DNA of 64,000 nucleotides from Amycolatopsis jejuensis (GTDB taxonomy: Bacteria > Actinomycetota > Actinomycetes > Mycobacteriales > Pseudonocardiaceae), in NCBI RefSeq assembly GCF_000717335.1, contig NZ_JNYZ01000033.1, positions 34,787 to 98,786 on the forward strand, in the 5' to 3' direction. The notes under the pieces were generated by a model that searched no databases, was not told where the DNA came from, and saw only the letters and a list, made by a program, of their open reading frames with translations. Shown here one piece after another: positions 1 to 10,591 of this stretch; position 1 is the stretch's first letter, and each line of letters opens with the position of its first letter. The position numbers and the translations under genes were made by a program.

Positions 1-2
1 CC

Positions 3-905
3 GGGATGACACCGATCGGGCTGGGATCGGACCTCGGCGGCTCCTTGCGCAATCCCGCCAACGCCTGCGGCATCGTCAGCGTCCGGCCGTCGGCGGGGCG
101 GGTACCGTGCGCACAGCTCATTCCCGGCCCGGATCAGTACATCACCAGCCAGCTGATGAACGTCCACGGCCCGATGGCCCGCACCGTGGCCGACGTCCGG
201 CTCGTGCTCGAGGCGATCATCGGTGCGCATCCCAAGGACCCGTGGTCGATCGATGCGCCGCTCGCCGGAAAACCGGTCCGGTCGCCGATTCGCGTCGCCG
301 TCTTGTCCGGCATGCCGCTCGAGAGCGCCGTGGCAGATGCCGTACGCGGGGCCGCGGATGCCTTGTCGGACGCGGGTTATGCGGTCGAAGAGGCCTGCCC
401 GCCGCGGTACGAGGAAGCCATTGAAACGTGGAGCGAGCTGATCATCGGCGATCAGCGTTACCGCTCCGAAGAAGTACTGCCGCTCCTCGGGCCGGACGAA
501 CTCAAATACTTCACCATGCACACCGATGCGGTACCGGCATTCGCTGATTCCTTTGCCATGTCGGCTTCCTTCCAGCGCCGGCACCGCATCGCGATGGACT
601 GGTCCGCCTTCCAGGACGAGTACCCCCTCCTCCTCGGCCCGACCTGGACCCGCGTGACCCCCGGGCACGGTTTCGACCTGGCCGGCGATCTGGCTTCGCT
701 GCAGGCGATCATCCGGCCGGTCGCGCCCGCGAACCTGCTCGGCCTGCCCTCGGTGTGCGTGCCCAGCCAGCTCGACCCGGTGACGGGGCTCCCGATCGGA
801 GTCCTCGTCGGCGGCCGCCGGTTCCGCGAAGACCTGTGCCTCGACGCCGCAGCCGTCATCGAAGCTTCCGGCACTATCTCGACCCCGATCGAACCCCGGT
901 TCTGA
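3..905 (+). CDS. Amidase signature family hydrolase, 3' part
   Basis: This is the C-terminal part of an amidase-signature enzyme, which hydrolyses a carboxamide to acid and ammonia with a Ser-cisSer-Lys triad. The reading frame is open through the left edge, so the true start and the Lys/cis-Ser part lie outside the window. The visible segment begins inside the signature: GSDLGGSLRNPA carries the nucleophilic Ser, followed by the usual G-(IV)-V-x-x-(RK)-P-S-x-GR-P block. The tail LLGLPSVCVPSQLDP...GLPIGVLVGG is the standard amidase C-terminal core. A methyltransferase gene follows after 26 bp on the same strand, so the two may be co-transcribed. The substrate cannot be told. Confidence 0.9.
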   Translation, partial: GMTPIGLGSDLGGSLRNPANACGIVSVRPSAGRVPCAQLIPGPDQYITSQLMNVHGPMARTVADVRLVLEAIIGAHPKDPWSIDAPLAGKPVRSPIRVAVLSGMPLESAVADAVRGAADALSDAGYAVEEACPPRYEEAIETWSELIIGDQRYRSEEVLPLLGPDELKYFTMHTDAVPAFADSFAMSASFQRRHRIAMDWSAFQDEYPLLLGPTWTRVTPGHGFDLAGDLASLQAIIRPVAPANLLGLPSVCVPSQLDPVTGLPIGVLVGGRRFREDLCLDAAAVIEASGTISTPIEPRF

Positions 906-931
906 ATTCCCTTCCGGATTGGAGATCTCCG

Positions 932-1768
932 ATGCCCACCACCGATGCCCCCGCCTGGGACTTTGTCGGACACTACGTCGGACGCGATTCCGTCGTTCCC
1001 GATTTCGGCGCGCTCGGAAAGTACGAGTTCGTCGCGGAGGCGCTCCTGCCGATCACCCGCGGGATCGTCGAAGCCGCCCGGATCCAAGCCGGGGAAACCG
1101 TTCTCGACGTCGGCGCGCGCAACAATGCCGCGCTGCTTGCCGCCCAAGCCGGTGCCCGGGTCACCGCCATCGAAATCTCCCCGCGCCTTCTCGACGTGGC
1201 ACGGGCCGCTTTGAAAGACTATCCGGATACGCGCTTCGAACTCGCGGATGTCGCCCGGCTGCCCTTTCCCGACGCCAGTTTCGACGTCGTGATCGATGCA
1301 ATCTCCCTGATGTTCGGCGCCGACCGCGAAGCCGCGATCGCCGAAATGGCCCGGGTCGTGAAACCGACCGGACGGATCGTGTGGACCGGCTGGTTCGGCG
1401 GAGACGCGATCTCCGAAGCGGCGAAAATCCAGATCAGCGACACGGCCGCGGTCGTCGGACATGCGCCGTTTCCCTACAGCTATTGGGGAAATGAGGCCGA
1501 AATGCGTGCGCTCTTCGCTGCACAGGGCTTCCAGGTCCAGGTGACGAAGCATCCCGACGTCACCACCGGTCCGGCACCGCGGGAATTCCTCGCCGGGCTC
1601 GACCAGGTCCACCCGGTCTCCCGGGCCTGTAGCCTGGCGTTGGAAAAGGCGGGTGTCCTGGAACAGACGATGGAGAGAATGGCGAGCGTGCTCGAGAAGG
1701 CCAACGAAGACCCCGATGGCGGGACGAAACTCAGCCGGTTCTACGTTTCCGGTGTCGCCACCCGCTGA
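932..1768 (+). CDS. Class I SAM-dependent methyltransferase
   Basis: A protein of 278 residues with the Rossmann methyltransferase fold. Motif I is at residues 57-65 (VLDVGARNN). The acidic end of strand 2 is in TAIEISPRLLDVAR, followed by ELADVARLPFPDASFDVV, typical of UbiE/Methyltransf_11 proteins. Motif I is unusual: the consensus GxGxG has become GARNN, which may weaken SAM binding. The start is ATG at 932, with GGAG at 921-924 as ribosome-binding site; longer in-frame starts would run back into the amidase gene. It lies between an amidase and a SnoaL-like protein on the same strand. Such trios occur in small-molecule tailoring loci, but the substrate is unknown. Confidence 0.8.
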   Translation: MPTTDAPAWDFVGHYVGRDSVVPDFGALGKYEFVAEALLPITRGIVEAARIQAGETVLDVGARNNAALLAAQAGARVTAIEISPRLLDVARAALKDYPDTRFELADVARLPFPDASFDVVIDAISLMFGADREAAIAEMARVVKPTGRIVWTGWFGGDAISEAAKIQISDTAAVVGHAPFPYSYWGNEAEMRALFAAQGFQVQVTKHPDVTTGPAPREFLAGLDQVHPVSRACSLALEKAGVLEQTMERMASVLEKANEDPDGGTKLSRFYVSGVATR

Positions 1769-1792
1769 TCGCCCGCCGCTGGGAGAACCCCG

Positions 1793-2203
1793 ATGACCTT
1801 TCAAGACGAGATCGCCGCATTCTTCGAATCGTACGTCGACGCCTTCGCCCGCTTCGACGCCGACGCGGTAGCCGCGCTGTGGGAGCCGGTCGGATTGTTC
1901 CCGTCGGCCACCGGCAACTCCGCGATGGACGTGCAGGAATTTCGCGGCCATTGCGGAAATCTGATGGATTTCTATCGCAGCCAGGGGGTGGCCCGCCCGG
2001 AGGGCAAGCTCCTGACCGCGACGGAACTCTTCCCCGGCGTCGCCGAGGCCCGGATGGCGTACCGGGTGTGGGGTGAGAACGAAGAACTGATCGCGGAATG
2101 GGAACACGTCTATCTGCTGCGCCGCAGCGATCGCTGGCTGGTGACCTTGACGATCGCGGACGGCGAGATGGCCGCGTGGACCGCACGAGGGGCGAAGCTC
2201 TGA
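1793..2203 (+). CDS. SnoaL/NTF2-like (DUF4440-type) protein
   Basis: A 136-residue protein with the NTF2-like cone fold pattern: an N-terminal helix (EIAAFFESYVDAFARFDADAVAALW), then strands ending in EWEHVYLLRRSDRWLVTLTI. This DUF4440/SnoaL-like layout is found in small ketosteroid-isomerase-like enzymes, polyketide cyclases and binding proteins. GGGAG lies eight bases before the ATG. It is 24 bp downstream of the methyltransferase and probably in the same operon. Function cannot be narrowed from sequence alone. Confidence 0.75.
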   Translation: MTFQDEIAAFFESYVDAFARFDADAVAALWEPVGLFPSATGNSAMDVQEFRGHCGNLMDFYRSQGVARPEGKLLTATELFPGVAEARMAYRVWGENEELIAEWEHVYLLRRSDRWLVTLTIADGEMAAWTARGAKL

Positions 2204-2270
2204 CCTGAATCGAACTGCTTGAACCCAGCCCGGATTTCCCGTCTCACTGCAGCCCGGAATAATCCCGGCA

Positions 2271-5200
2271 ATGGACATGCGCGCCTTGGTGGAACAGGTG
2301 ACCCCGCTGGCTTTTCCCGCACGCCAGCGGGTCATCGCCGACACTGCACGCGCGCTGGCCGGAACCGCGGAGTTGAGCAGGCTGCTGGCGGAGCTCGACG
2401 CGGTACCGGGGATTCCGCGGGCGTGGGCCGCGACGATGGCGATGATCGCGGACGACGACACCCACCTGCGGCGCTGCCTCACCACTGGGGACGCCGGGCG
2501 GGTCATGGGCCACTGCGCCCGGCACGACCGGCACTTCGACGTCGTCGCGCAGGCGTTGCCGACAGCGCCCCTCGCGTGGCGGCATGCGCTCTACCGTGCG
2601 ATGCGGGCAACCGGCGCAGCCGAATGGGCCGGGAATCTGCTGCCGCTGGTACGCGAGCGGTTCGGTGACCACGAGGCCGCGGCCGTGCTGCCCGCGTGTG
2701 CCGCGGACACCGTGGAAAGGCTGTTGCCGGAGCTGGATTTCGCGGTGCCGAACGTGGCGGCGTTGACCCACCGGCATCCCGCGGCCGTGCTCGCTCACCT
2801 GCGCCGCCGGCTGACCGACGCGAGCGAGGCCGGACGGGACGGCGGGTGGGCGTGGTTCGGTCCGGGACTGCGGCACCTGGTCCGGCACGACGCCGGGCAG
2901 GTCATCGAGTTGCTGGCGCACTCGGGACCGGTCACCGACCTGCCGCCGGGCTCGGACCGCTGGCTGGCCGCCCTGACCGCGGCCGATCCGGATCGCGTTG
3001 CCGCGGTCCTCGCCGATCCCGGGCGGCGCACGTGGTGGTTCGGGCTCGGCCGGAACCTCCGGCGCGCGCTGCGCGGGGCGTCGGACGCTTCCCTGATCGT
3101 GCTCGCGCGTTCCCTCATCACCGACGACACCCGGCTGGCCGAGTTGCTGCGCGGGTTGCCGCCCTCCCGGCGGGCGGCGGTGCTGAACGGCGCACTGGGT
3201 GACCGCAACCTGCTTTCGCTGTCGCTGCTGGACCTCCTGCCGTGGCGAACCCGGCACGAGCAGGCGCGCCGGCTGCTGGCCACCCGGCCGGTCGCCGAGG
3301 ATCCGTCCCTCCGGTCGGAAGTCACGGCGCGGCTGCCGTGGCCGGAGGCCGAGCCGGTGCTGCGCGCCCGGACGGCGCACCCGTCCGCGGACGAGCGGGC
3401 GGAGGCCTACGCGTTCCTGATCGGCGCGGCGGCCGCCACGCGGGACCCGGACGTCGTCGCCCGCCTGCTGGCGTCGCTGACCCGGCTGTCCGGTGAGCAG
3501 GACCCGGTCCGCTATGCCGCACTCGAAGCGGTCGGCGCGATCCCGGGGTGGCTGCTGGTCTCGGCCGACCTGGAGAAGCTGGCCACCGACGCGGTCCAGG
3601 CCCGGGACGCGTCCTGGGCCACCAGGCAGGAAATCCTCACCTTGGCGGCGCGACTGATCCGGCACGGGACGCTGACCGCGCAGTCCGGCATGGTCGGCAG
3701 CGGACTGCGGATCCTGCAGTTGTCCGTCGACCACGCGGAAACGCCCGACCTGCGCGGGATCGGCCGGGACCTCCCTCGCAACGCCGAGGACGTCCTGTTC
3801 ACGGCATTGCAACCACGGATTGCCGCCGACGCGCGCGCCGGTCGCTTCGACCTGGCCCTGTCGCTGGCATCGAGCTTGCAGCGGCGGGCTTGGCCGATGC
3901 CCGACCTGCAGGACTACGTGGCCGAGGCAACGACCGCGGCCGACGAAACCGTTGCACAGCAAGCGATTCAGCTGTGGCTGGCACCCCCGGAGACCCGGGA
4001 CGGGCGCGTCGAAGTCGTGGTCCGCCGTGATCCGTCCACGATCACGGTGACCGCGGTGGCGGACGCGATCAGCCTTCGCCGGACCGACCTGCTCGACCAC
4101 GTGCTGGACGGGCCGCCCGACGAGCTGCCGGTGTTCGCGCACGGGCAGCGGCGGTGGTTACCCGCACAGGTCGCCCGGTACGCCGAACTGCTCGCGAACG
4201 TGGCGACTTCGCCCGAGGAACCGGTGTGGAAACGGGTGTCGGTGATTCGCCGCTGGGCAAACCTGCCCGGCATCGGCGCTGATGCCTTGCAGCCGTTGCT
4301 GTCGGACGACGAGGTCGCCGTGGTGGAAGCCGCGCTGGCCGGGACCGCTGATGCGCTGGACATCTTGCTCGGTTACGCCGGAACCGACCGTGCCCAGGTC
4401 GCGCTTTCTTCGGCACGGCGCTCCGCCCGTTCCGTACCGCCTGCTGAGCTGATCGCGGTGCTCCGCCCCGTCCTGGCCGGGCGGAAGGTGACATCGCGGA
4501 AGGAAGCGACGCGGCTCATCGCCGAACACCGCGTGCCGGACGCGTCCGGTGAACTGGCCGCGATGTGGGCAGATCCGGACCTGCATCGGGACGTTCGCCG
4601 CAGCATCGTGTCGGCAGCGCGGTGGCTGCTCGACGACGACCGGGCTTGGCAGTGGCTCACGGAGGCGGCCAGCCTGTCCGACGTGGCCACCGCGTTGGCC
4701 GAACCCGGTCCGCTGCACATCGCCGAGCGGCACCGGCCGCGGTACGGCGCTTTGGTGCGGGCCGTGGCCAGCAATGCCGATCCGGAGGTCGCGCGGATCG
4801 GATTGGCCAAGTGGCCTGCCTGGAGCGCCTGGGACCGCGCAGGCACGCCGGAACTGGCCGCGCTGATCGGCGACCTGACGCACACCGCCACCTGGCGGGA
4901 GGCCGTCGACGCCGTGATCACCGCATGCGCCGTCACCGGCGATCCGGCGCCGCTGCGAGCCGTGGTCGAAACCCTGACCGGCGCGGACGAGTTCGTCGCC
5001 CCCGACCGCGATCTGCCTGCGCGGCAACGGTTACGCCACTTAGTCGACTGCCTCGGGTCGCAGTCGGACACCGGGCTGCTCGGCGCTGCGGAAGAACTGT
5101 CGGTGACGCTGGCGGCCGACCCGGACAGCCGTACAGACGCGCTCATGCTGGCCGTCGCCGCCCTGCCCCACCGCGGCGACCTGCTCCCGGCCCTGCGCCG

Positions 5201-5477
5201 GATCGCCGCCCTCGCCGACCGGCCCGCACTGGCCTGGCAGGTCACGGACCGGCTGGAGGACTGGCTGTCCGCCCACGACCGCCCCGGATTGCTGGACACC
5301 GCACGGAACCTCACGGCCACGCCGACGGAGGCCCTGCTGGCCGTCGGCATCGCCGCTCATGCCGGTGCGAACACCGGATGGCCAGCCCCGTGGCGCGACC
5401 TGCTGTCGGGGCTGCGCGGCCACTCGGACCCGGACGTACGGGACCGCGCCCTGCGCACAGCCCTCGCTCCCGAGTGA
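2271..5477 (+). CDS. Large alpha-helical repeat protein, unknown function
   Basis: A 1068-residue protein, almost entirely alpha-helical by composition, with repeated amphipathic helix pairs rich in L, A, R and D and frequent turns of the type (A/P)-D-P-D. It looks like a HEAT/ARM-type solenoid and would then act as a protein-interaction scaffold. There is no signal peptide, no membrane segment and no nucleotide-binding motif. I do not recognise a named family. The 3' end is duplicated just downstream (5502-5707). It is 67 bp from the SnoaL-like gene and may be transcribed separately. ATG 2271 and ATG 2277 are both possible starts; neither has a strong ribosome-binding site. Confidence 0.75.
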   Translation: MDMRALVEQVTPLAFPARQRVIADTARALAGTAELSRLLAELDAVPGIPRAWAATMAMIADDDTHLRRCLTTGDAGRVMGHCARHDRHFDVVAQALPTAPLAWRHALYRAMRATGAAEWAGNLLPLVRERFGDHEAAAVLPACAADTVERLLPELDFAVPNVAALTHRHPAAVLAHLRRRLTDASEAGRDGGWAWFGPGLRHLVRHDAGQVIELLAHSGPVTDLPPGSDRWLAALTAADPDRVAAVLADPGRRTWWFGLGRNLRRALRGASDASLIVLARSLITDDTRLAELLRGLPPSRRAAVLNGALGDRNLLSLSLLDLLPWRTRHEQARRLLATRPVAEDPSLRSEVTARLPWPEAEPVLRARTAHPSADERAEAYAFLIGAAAATRDPDVVARLLASLTRLSGEQDPVRYAALEAVGAIPGWLLVSADLEKLATDAVQARDASWATRQEILTLAARLIRHGTLTAQSGMVGSGLRILQLSVDHAETPDLRGIGRDLPRNAEDVLFTALQPRIAADARAGRFDLALSLASSLQRRAWPMPDLQDYVAEATTAADETVAQQAIQLWLAPPETRDGRVEVVVRRDPSTITVTAVADAISLRRTDLLDHVLDGPPDELPVFAHGQRRWLPAQVARYAELLANVATSPEEPVWKRVSVIRRWANLPGIGADALQPLLSDDEVAVVEAALAGTADALDILLGYAGTDRAQVALSSARRSARSVPPAELIAVLRPVLAGRKVTSRKEATRLIAEHRVPDASGELAAMWADPDLHRDVRRSIVSAARWLLDDDRAWQWLTEAASLSDVATALAEPGPLHIAERHRPRYGALVRAVASNADPEVARIGLAKWPAWSAWDRAGTPELAALIGDLTHTATWREAVDAVITACAVTGDPAPLRAVVETLTGADEFVAPDRDLPARQRLRHLVDCLGSQSDTGLLGAAEELSVTLAADPDSRTDALMLAVAALPHRGDLLPALRRIAALADRPALAWQVTDRLEDWLSAHDRPGLLDTARNLTATPTEALLAVGIAAHAGANTGWPAPWRDLLSGLRGHSDPDVRDRALRTALAPE

Positions 5478-5707
5478 TCGGTTGTACCGTGAGCAGGCCG
5501 TCCCGGATCGCTCGACACCGCACGGAATCTCACGCCCACCCCGACGGGATCGGCATCACCGCCCAGACCGGCGCGAACACGGGATAGCGACCCCCGTGGC
5601 GCGACCTGGTGTCGGCGCTGCGCAGCCACTCGGACCCGGACGTGCGGGACCGCGCCCTGCGCACAGCCCTCGCTCCCGAGTAACACCGTTGTGCCGTGAG
5701 CAGGCCG
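5283..5707 (+). repeat. Imperfect tandem duplication of the 3' end of the helical-repeat gene
   Basis: Bases 5283-5500 (the last ~195 bases of the gene plus 23 bases downstream, ending GAGCAGGCCG) are repeated head-to-tail at 5502-5707. The second copy lacks about 14 bases (after CCGACGG) and has many substitutions. In the protein frame it reads GITAQTGANTG, then a TAG, then RPPWRDLVSALRSHSDPDVRDRALRTALAPE and a stop. The last 31 residues therefore match the true C-terminus closely, but the copy cannot be expressed from the parental frame. It is a gene-tail remnant from unequal exchange, now drifting. Confidence 0.85.
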
Positions 5708-5714
5708 GGCACTC

Positions 5715-7157
5715 TCAATCGGGGACGCAGACAGTGCCCGGCGCAGGCAACCGGAGAGTCGTCACGTAGTCCCGGATGGCGTCCCCGGCGCAGCCCGGCT
5801 CTCCGGCGCTGCTCTCGTGCGTCGTGCGGTCCACCGACAGCAGCCGGGCCTGGCTGGCCAGCTGCCGCGCCACCGAGTGGGCCCATGGCGCGGGCGTTGC
5901 GGTGTCCCCGGTGTTGCTCACCAGCAGCGCCGGCGTCGTGCTCGCCGACGTGACCGGGCGGCCCGCCACCCCGGGCGCCGGTCCGGGCCAGCCGACGCAG
6001 AGTGCGGTGTACTGGCTCGAGTTCGGGTCGTAGCCGACCGTCGGCGCGACCCGCCGGGTGGCAGCGAGATCGCCCGCCCCGTCCGCCGGGCCGCGTACCG
6101 CGGCTGCGAAGTCCTGGCACACGATGGGGTCGGCATAGGGGAACCTCTGCCCCGGCGGGTCTTCCCCGGGACGTTCCGGCTCCGGATTCCGGCCGTCGGC
6201 CAGCGCGGCGAGCGTCGTCGCCAGATCGGCGTACGCGCTGCTGCCGCGGCCGGCTTGGAGGCCCACCGCCAGGGTCACGACCTCGGCCGTCCATCGGCGG
6301 CTGGCGAACGACCCGGGGATTTTTCCCTCGTCCGCCAGCTGCTGTGCCTTGCGCAGCAACGCCTCGACGTCCTTGCCGTGCAACGCGCAGGACTCTGTTG
6401 CACCGCACCAGGTGGTGAATTCGCCGAAGGCCGCCTCGGCCGCCTCCGCCGGGGCGGTGACGAAGCTCCGCCGGTCCTGCGTCGGATCCATCACGCCTTC
6501 CAGGACCGCCGCTCGCACGTGCTGGCCGTACCGGGCGAGGTACTTCTCGGCCAGCAGGGTTCCGTAGGAGTGGCCGTACAGGGTGACCTGCTCCAAGCGC
6601 AGGGCCTGCCGCACGTATTCGAGATCGCGGGCCACGCTGTCGGTGCCCAGGTGGGAAAGCACGGCGGGCGGCTCGGTGGCACAGTGCTGCCGGAACCGCT
6701 GCTGGTCCGCGTTCAGCTTCTCGAAGCCGGACCGGGTCACCGGCGGCAGAATCGGCGGAAGAGCGAGGTCGCTGGTGACCGTGCAGGTCAGCGGACTGCT
6801 GCCGCCGACCCCGCGCGGATCGATGCCGACCAGGTCGTAGTCCGGGACGACCTTGCCGAGCGTGGCGAACGCAATGTCGCCGGTCTCTCCGGGACCACTG
6901 GGAAGGTTCACGATCGTGCCCTTCGCCGGACCGCGGGCCTTGAGCCGATACACCGCCACGCCGAACCTGCCACTGCCCGGCGCATCCCAGTCGATCGGCA
7001 CGGTGACGACACCGCATTCGAGACCGGCGTGGACATCCTCCCGGACGCACGGCGCCCAGTGCACCACCGGATCGGCACCGTCCGCACTCGCCGGCAGCGC
7101 CGGGCACAGCCCTGCCATCAGGGCCGCTGCCGCAACGGCTGCCACAGCCACCCGCAC
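5715..7157 (-). CDS. Secreted alpha/beta-hydrolase, S33/tripeptidyl aminopeptidase type
   Basis: A 480-residue protein with an N-terminal signal peptide (hydrophobic run AVAAVAAAALMAGL, then an ASA-type cleavage site near residue 25). It is therefore exported, like the Streptomyces tripeptidyl aminopeptidases (TAP). The alpha/beta-hydrolase core shows the oxyanion region NLPSGPGETG, the DYDLVGIDPRGVGGSSPL block and the nucleophile elbow GHSYG with Ser197. The C-terminal TAP-like domain contains LLVSNTGDTATP and a late His region. Start is GTG at 7157 with GGAGGT eight bases before it. It probably releases peptides or cleaves small esters outside the cell. It is convergent with the duplicated gene tail. 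Confidence 0.85.
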   Translation of the reverse strand: MRVAVAAVAAAALMAGLCPALPASADGADPVVHWAPCVREDVHAGLECGVVTVPIDWDAPGSGRFGVAVYRLKARGPAKGTIVNLPSGPGETGDIAFATLGKVVPDYDLVGIDPRGVGGSSPLTCTVTSDLALPPILPPVTRSGFEKLNADQQRFRQHCATEPPAVLSHLGTDSVARDLEYVRQALRLEQVTLYGHSYGTLLAEKYLARYGQHVRAAVLEGVMDPTQDRRSFVTAPAEAAEAAFGEFTTWCGATESCALHGKDVEALLRKAQQLADEGKIPGSFASRRWTAEVVTLAVGLQAGRGSSAYADLATTLAALADGRNPEPERPGEDPPGQRFPYADPIVCQDFAAAVRGPADGAGDLAATRRVAPTVGYDPNSSQYTALCVGWPGPAPGVAGRPVTSASTTPALLVSNTGDTATPAPWAHSVARQLASQARLLSVDRTTHESSAGEPGCAGDAIRDYVTTLRLPAPGTVCVPD

Positions 7158-7335
7158 TGGAGGTACCTCCCCATCCTCGGCACTTGATCTTGACGACCAT
7201 TCTGCCGAAAAATTCCTCCTGCGGGCGACTCGGGCGGGGCTACGGTGACCGTCCGGGCAAGCTGCTCGACCGCGAGTTGCGGACCTCGTCCTGCTAGCCT
7301 TCCGGCAAGATCGACAACAGCGCCGAGGAGACTCC

Positions 7336-7563
7336 GTGGATCGTCCCGGATTCAGTCATTTTGCCAACACCCGGCACCGGAACTGGACGATCATCGGGGT
7401 CGCGGAAGGCGCCGACGACCCGGGGGTGCACTCGGTCGAGGTCTTCCAGGGCCCCGACCACAACGAGCCCCGCCTGGTGCTGGACCCGGCCGAGGTGCCG
7501 CAGTTCGTCGCCGGTCTCATCGCGACGGTCCTGCCCGGCGACCTGACCGCCGAACCGGATTGA
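7336..7563 (+). CDS. Small hypothetical protein (75 aa)
   Basis: A 75-residue acidic protein with no signal or membrane segment. It starts at GTG 7336 with GAGGAG ending five bases before. Aromatic and charged residues alternate (HRNWTIIGVAEGADDPGVHSVEVFQG), suggesting a small beta-rich fold followed by a C-terminal helix (PAEVPQFVAGLIATVL). I do not recognise a family with certainty. Coding use and the ribosome-binding site support a real gene. It is convergent with the glycosyltransferase gene, whose end is 35 bp away. Confidence 0.6.
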   Translation: MDRPGFSHFANTRHRNWTIIGVAEGADDPGVHSVEVFQGPDHNEPRLVLDPAEVPQFVAGLIATVLPGDLTAEPD

Positions 7564-7598
7564 CGTCATCGGGTACTGCCCGCTGCCGTTCGGCTCGG

Positions 7599-8798
7599 TC
7601 ACCGTTCCGGCGAGGTGTTCCCGGTTTCCACGTAGCTTTCGACAAGCGGCACAACCTGATCGACGGTCTCCAGGTTGTCGCACTCCTTCCGGACCTTGTC
7701 GGCCGTCGCTCGGAGCACGGGATCGTCCAACGCGTGCTGTGCGGTGGTGGCGATCCGGTCGGCGTCGAGGTCGGCCAGGTTCAGCGGGAGTGCCAGCCCG
7801 GCCTCGGCGGCGCTCGCCGCGTTGAGGGGATGTTCGGCGCCGAGGACGATGGACACCATCGGCACGCCGTGATAAATCGCGCCGAGCATGGTGCCCAAGC
7901 CCGCGTGGCTCACCACCAGCGACGCTTGGGACATGGCGTAGGCCTGCGGCACGAAACGTTCGATGCGCATCCTCGGCGGGACCGGACCGAGGGAATCCGG
8001 GTCGACCGTGCTGCCGACCGTCAGCAGCACGTCCACATCGAGTTCGGCGAGACCGTCGATCAAGGGCTGGCGGGCCTTGCGCAGCCGGTTGAAGACCGTG
8101 CCGAGGGTCGCGTACACGAGCGGACGTTCGCGACCGAGTGCAGCCAGCCAAGGCGGACCTGGAGTGGCCGGACTGTCGGCCAGCGGAAGGCGGAAGTGCC
8201 GCACGGTCGCTTCTGTCTCGGCCCCGGTGAACCAGGACGGAGGCAGGCTGGTGAGCGTCAGCTGCCTGCCCCATGTCGCGGTGGCGTCGTCGAGTTCGAT
8301 CCCGAGGGCCGTCGCCTCACTCCGGTACCGGTCGAGCACCCACGGCCAGTCGAGCACCGACCCCCAGCGTCGCGCGTCCGTCGGCAGGGCCGACCACGAA
8401 GCGCAGATCACCGGAATGCCCGCGACCTGGCCCGCGAGCGTGGCTCCGTTCTCCGCGAACTCGCGGATCAGGACGTCCGGTCGCCAGCTGTCGAACGAGG
8501 CGATCAGGTCGCGGGCCGCCGCCGGATTCCATCTGGTCCAGGTGATGACGTTGGAGTACGCCAGTCCCTGACCCCGGCGCGCGTACTCCACCGACTCGGG
8601 GAACGTCACCTCCGCGTTGTCCCAGCTGAAGTTCTCGCCGATGGCGGTGAAATCGAACCCGGCGGTCTCGACGGCCGGGCCGAACACCGCGCTGCTCCCG
8701 AACCGTACTTCGTGACCGGCCGTCCGGAGCGCCGCGGCGTACGGCACCATCGGGTCGAAGTGCCCGTGTCCGGGCTGGGTGGTGAGAAGAACGCGCAT
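7599..8798 (-). CDS. MGT-type (macrolide/rifamycin-like) glycosyltransferase
   Basis: A 399-residue GT-B fold glycosyltransferase. The N-terminal acceptor domain begins MRVLLTTQPGHGHFDPMVPYAAAL. The C-terminal nucleotide-sugar domain carries VVSHAGLGTMLGAIYHGVPMV and then GAEHPLNAASAAEAGLAL, the family signature of macrolide-inactivating and antibiotic glycosyltransferases. The start is ATG 8798 with GAAGGA just upstream; one extra TTG codon upstream is also possible. The gene lies 105 bp behind a Rox-like monooxygenase on the same strand. Glycosylation and hydroxylation are both known ways to inactivate rifamycins, so a role in antibiotic resistance is likely, with the exact acceptor unproven. 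Confidence 0.85.
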   Translation of the reverse strand: MRVLLTTQPGHGHFDPMVPYAAALRTAGHEVRFGSSAVFGPAVETAGFDFTAIGENFSWDNAEVTFPESVEYARRGQGLAYSNVITWTRWNPAAARDLIASFDSWRPDVLIREFAENGATLAGQVAGIPVICASWSALPTDARRWGSVLDWPWVLDRYRSEATALGIELDDATATWGRQLTLTSLPPSWFTGAETEATVRHFRLPLADSPATPGPPWLAALGRERPLVYATLGTVFNRLRKARQPLIDGLAELDVDVLLTVGSTVDPDSLGPVPPRMRIERFVPQAYAMSQASLVVSHAGLGTMLGAIYHGVPMVSIVLGAEHPLNAASAAEAGLALPLNLADLDADRIATTAQHALDDPVLRATADKVRKECDNLETVDQVVPLVESYVETGNTSPER

Positions 8799-8903
8799 CA
8801 AACTTCCTTCGGGTCAGCCGTCGCCGCGAGGGTACCGGCGGAAATGCCCGATCGGCCACGGAAACTCCATGCTTGCCCTTTCCTCTTGGAAGTGCGCACT
8901 TCC

Positions 8904-10394
<1,491 letters not shown>

Positions 10395-10454
10395 CTACGT
10401 CAACCACCCGACCGCAACGGGCAGGGGGAGCACCCACTTCGGTACTGCGTTCAT
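10395..10454 (-). CDS. 19-residue leader peptide ORF upstream of rox-like gene
   Basis: An ATG at 10454 is preceded by a near-perfect Shine-Dalgarno sequence (GAGGAGGTGAG, six bases from the ATG) and opens a frame of 19 codons ending in TAG. The peptide is MNAVPKWVLPLPVAVGWLT. The ribosome-binding site is stronger than that of the large gene behind it. A hairpin begins seven bases after the stop. This order (strong RBS, short ORF, hairpin, main RBS) is that of translation-coupled leader control known from several antibiotic-resistance genes. Expression of the peptide is unproven. Confidence 0.5.
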   Translation of the reverse strand: MNAVPKWVLPLPVAVGWLT

Positions 10455-10480
10455 GGGTCTCACCTCCTCGGACGTGTCAC

Positions 10481-10502
10481 GGCCGGTTGCAAGGTACCGG
10501 CC
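10481..10502. promoter_or_regulatory. Inverted repeat upstream of the rox-like leader
   Basis: Two seven-base arms, GGCCGGT and ACCGGCC, are separated by eight bases (TGCAAGGT). On the minus strand a weak promoter TTGGAC-N18-TACCTT would place its -10 box inside this repeat, 27 bases before the leader ATG. Rifamycin-responsive genes in actinomycetes are often preceded by a conserved inverted repeat called RAE. I cannot align this site to that consensus from memory, so it is recorded only as a candidate operator or activation site. Confidence 0.35.
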
Positions 10503-10591
10503 CGCGGGCCGGGCGTCCAATCCTTTTCCCCGATCACCTGACCACGACGCCGAACCTGCTGGTCAAGAGTCAGGTGCCGGATCCTCCCGCG

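Noticed and set aside
458..4142. Long minus-strand frames (458-2506 and 2244-4142)
   Set aside because: They lie opposite the amidase, methyltransferase, SnoaL-like and helical-repeat genes and read as Arg/Gly/Pro-rich shadow translations.
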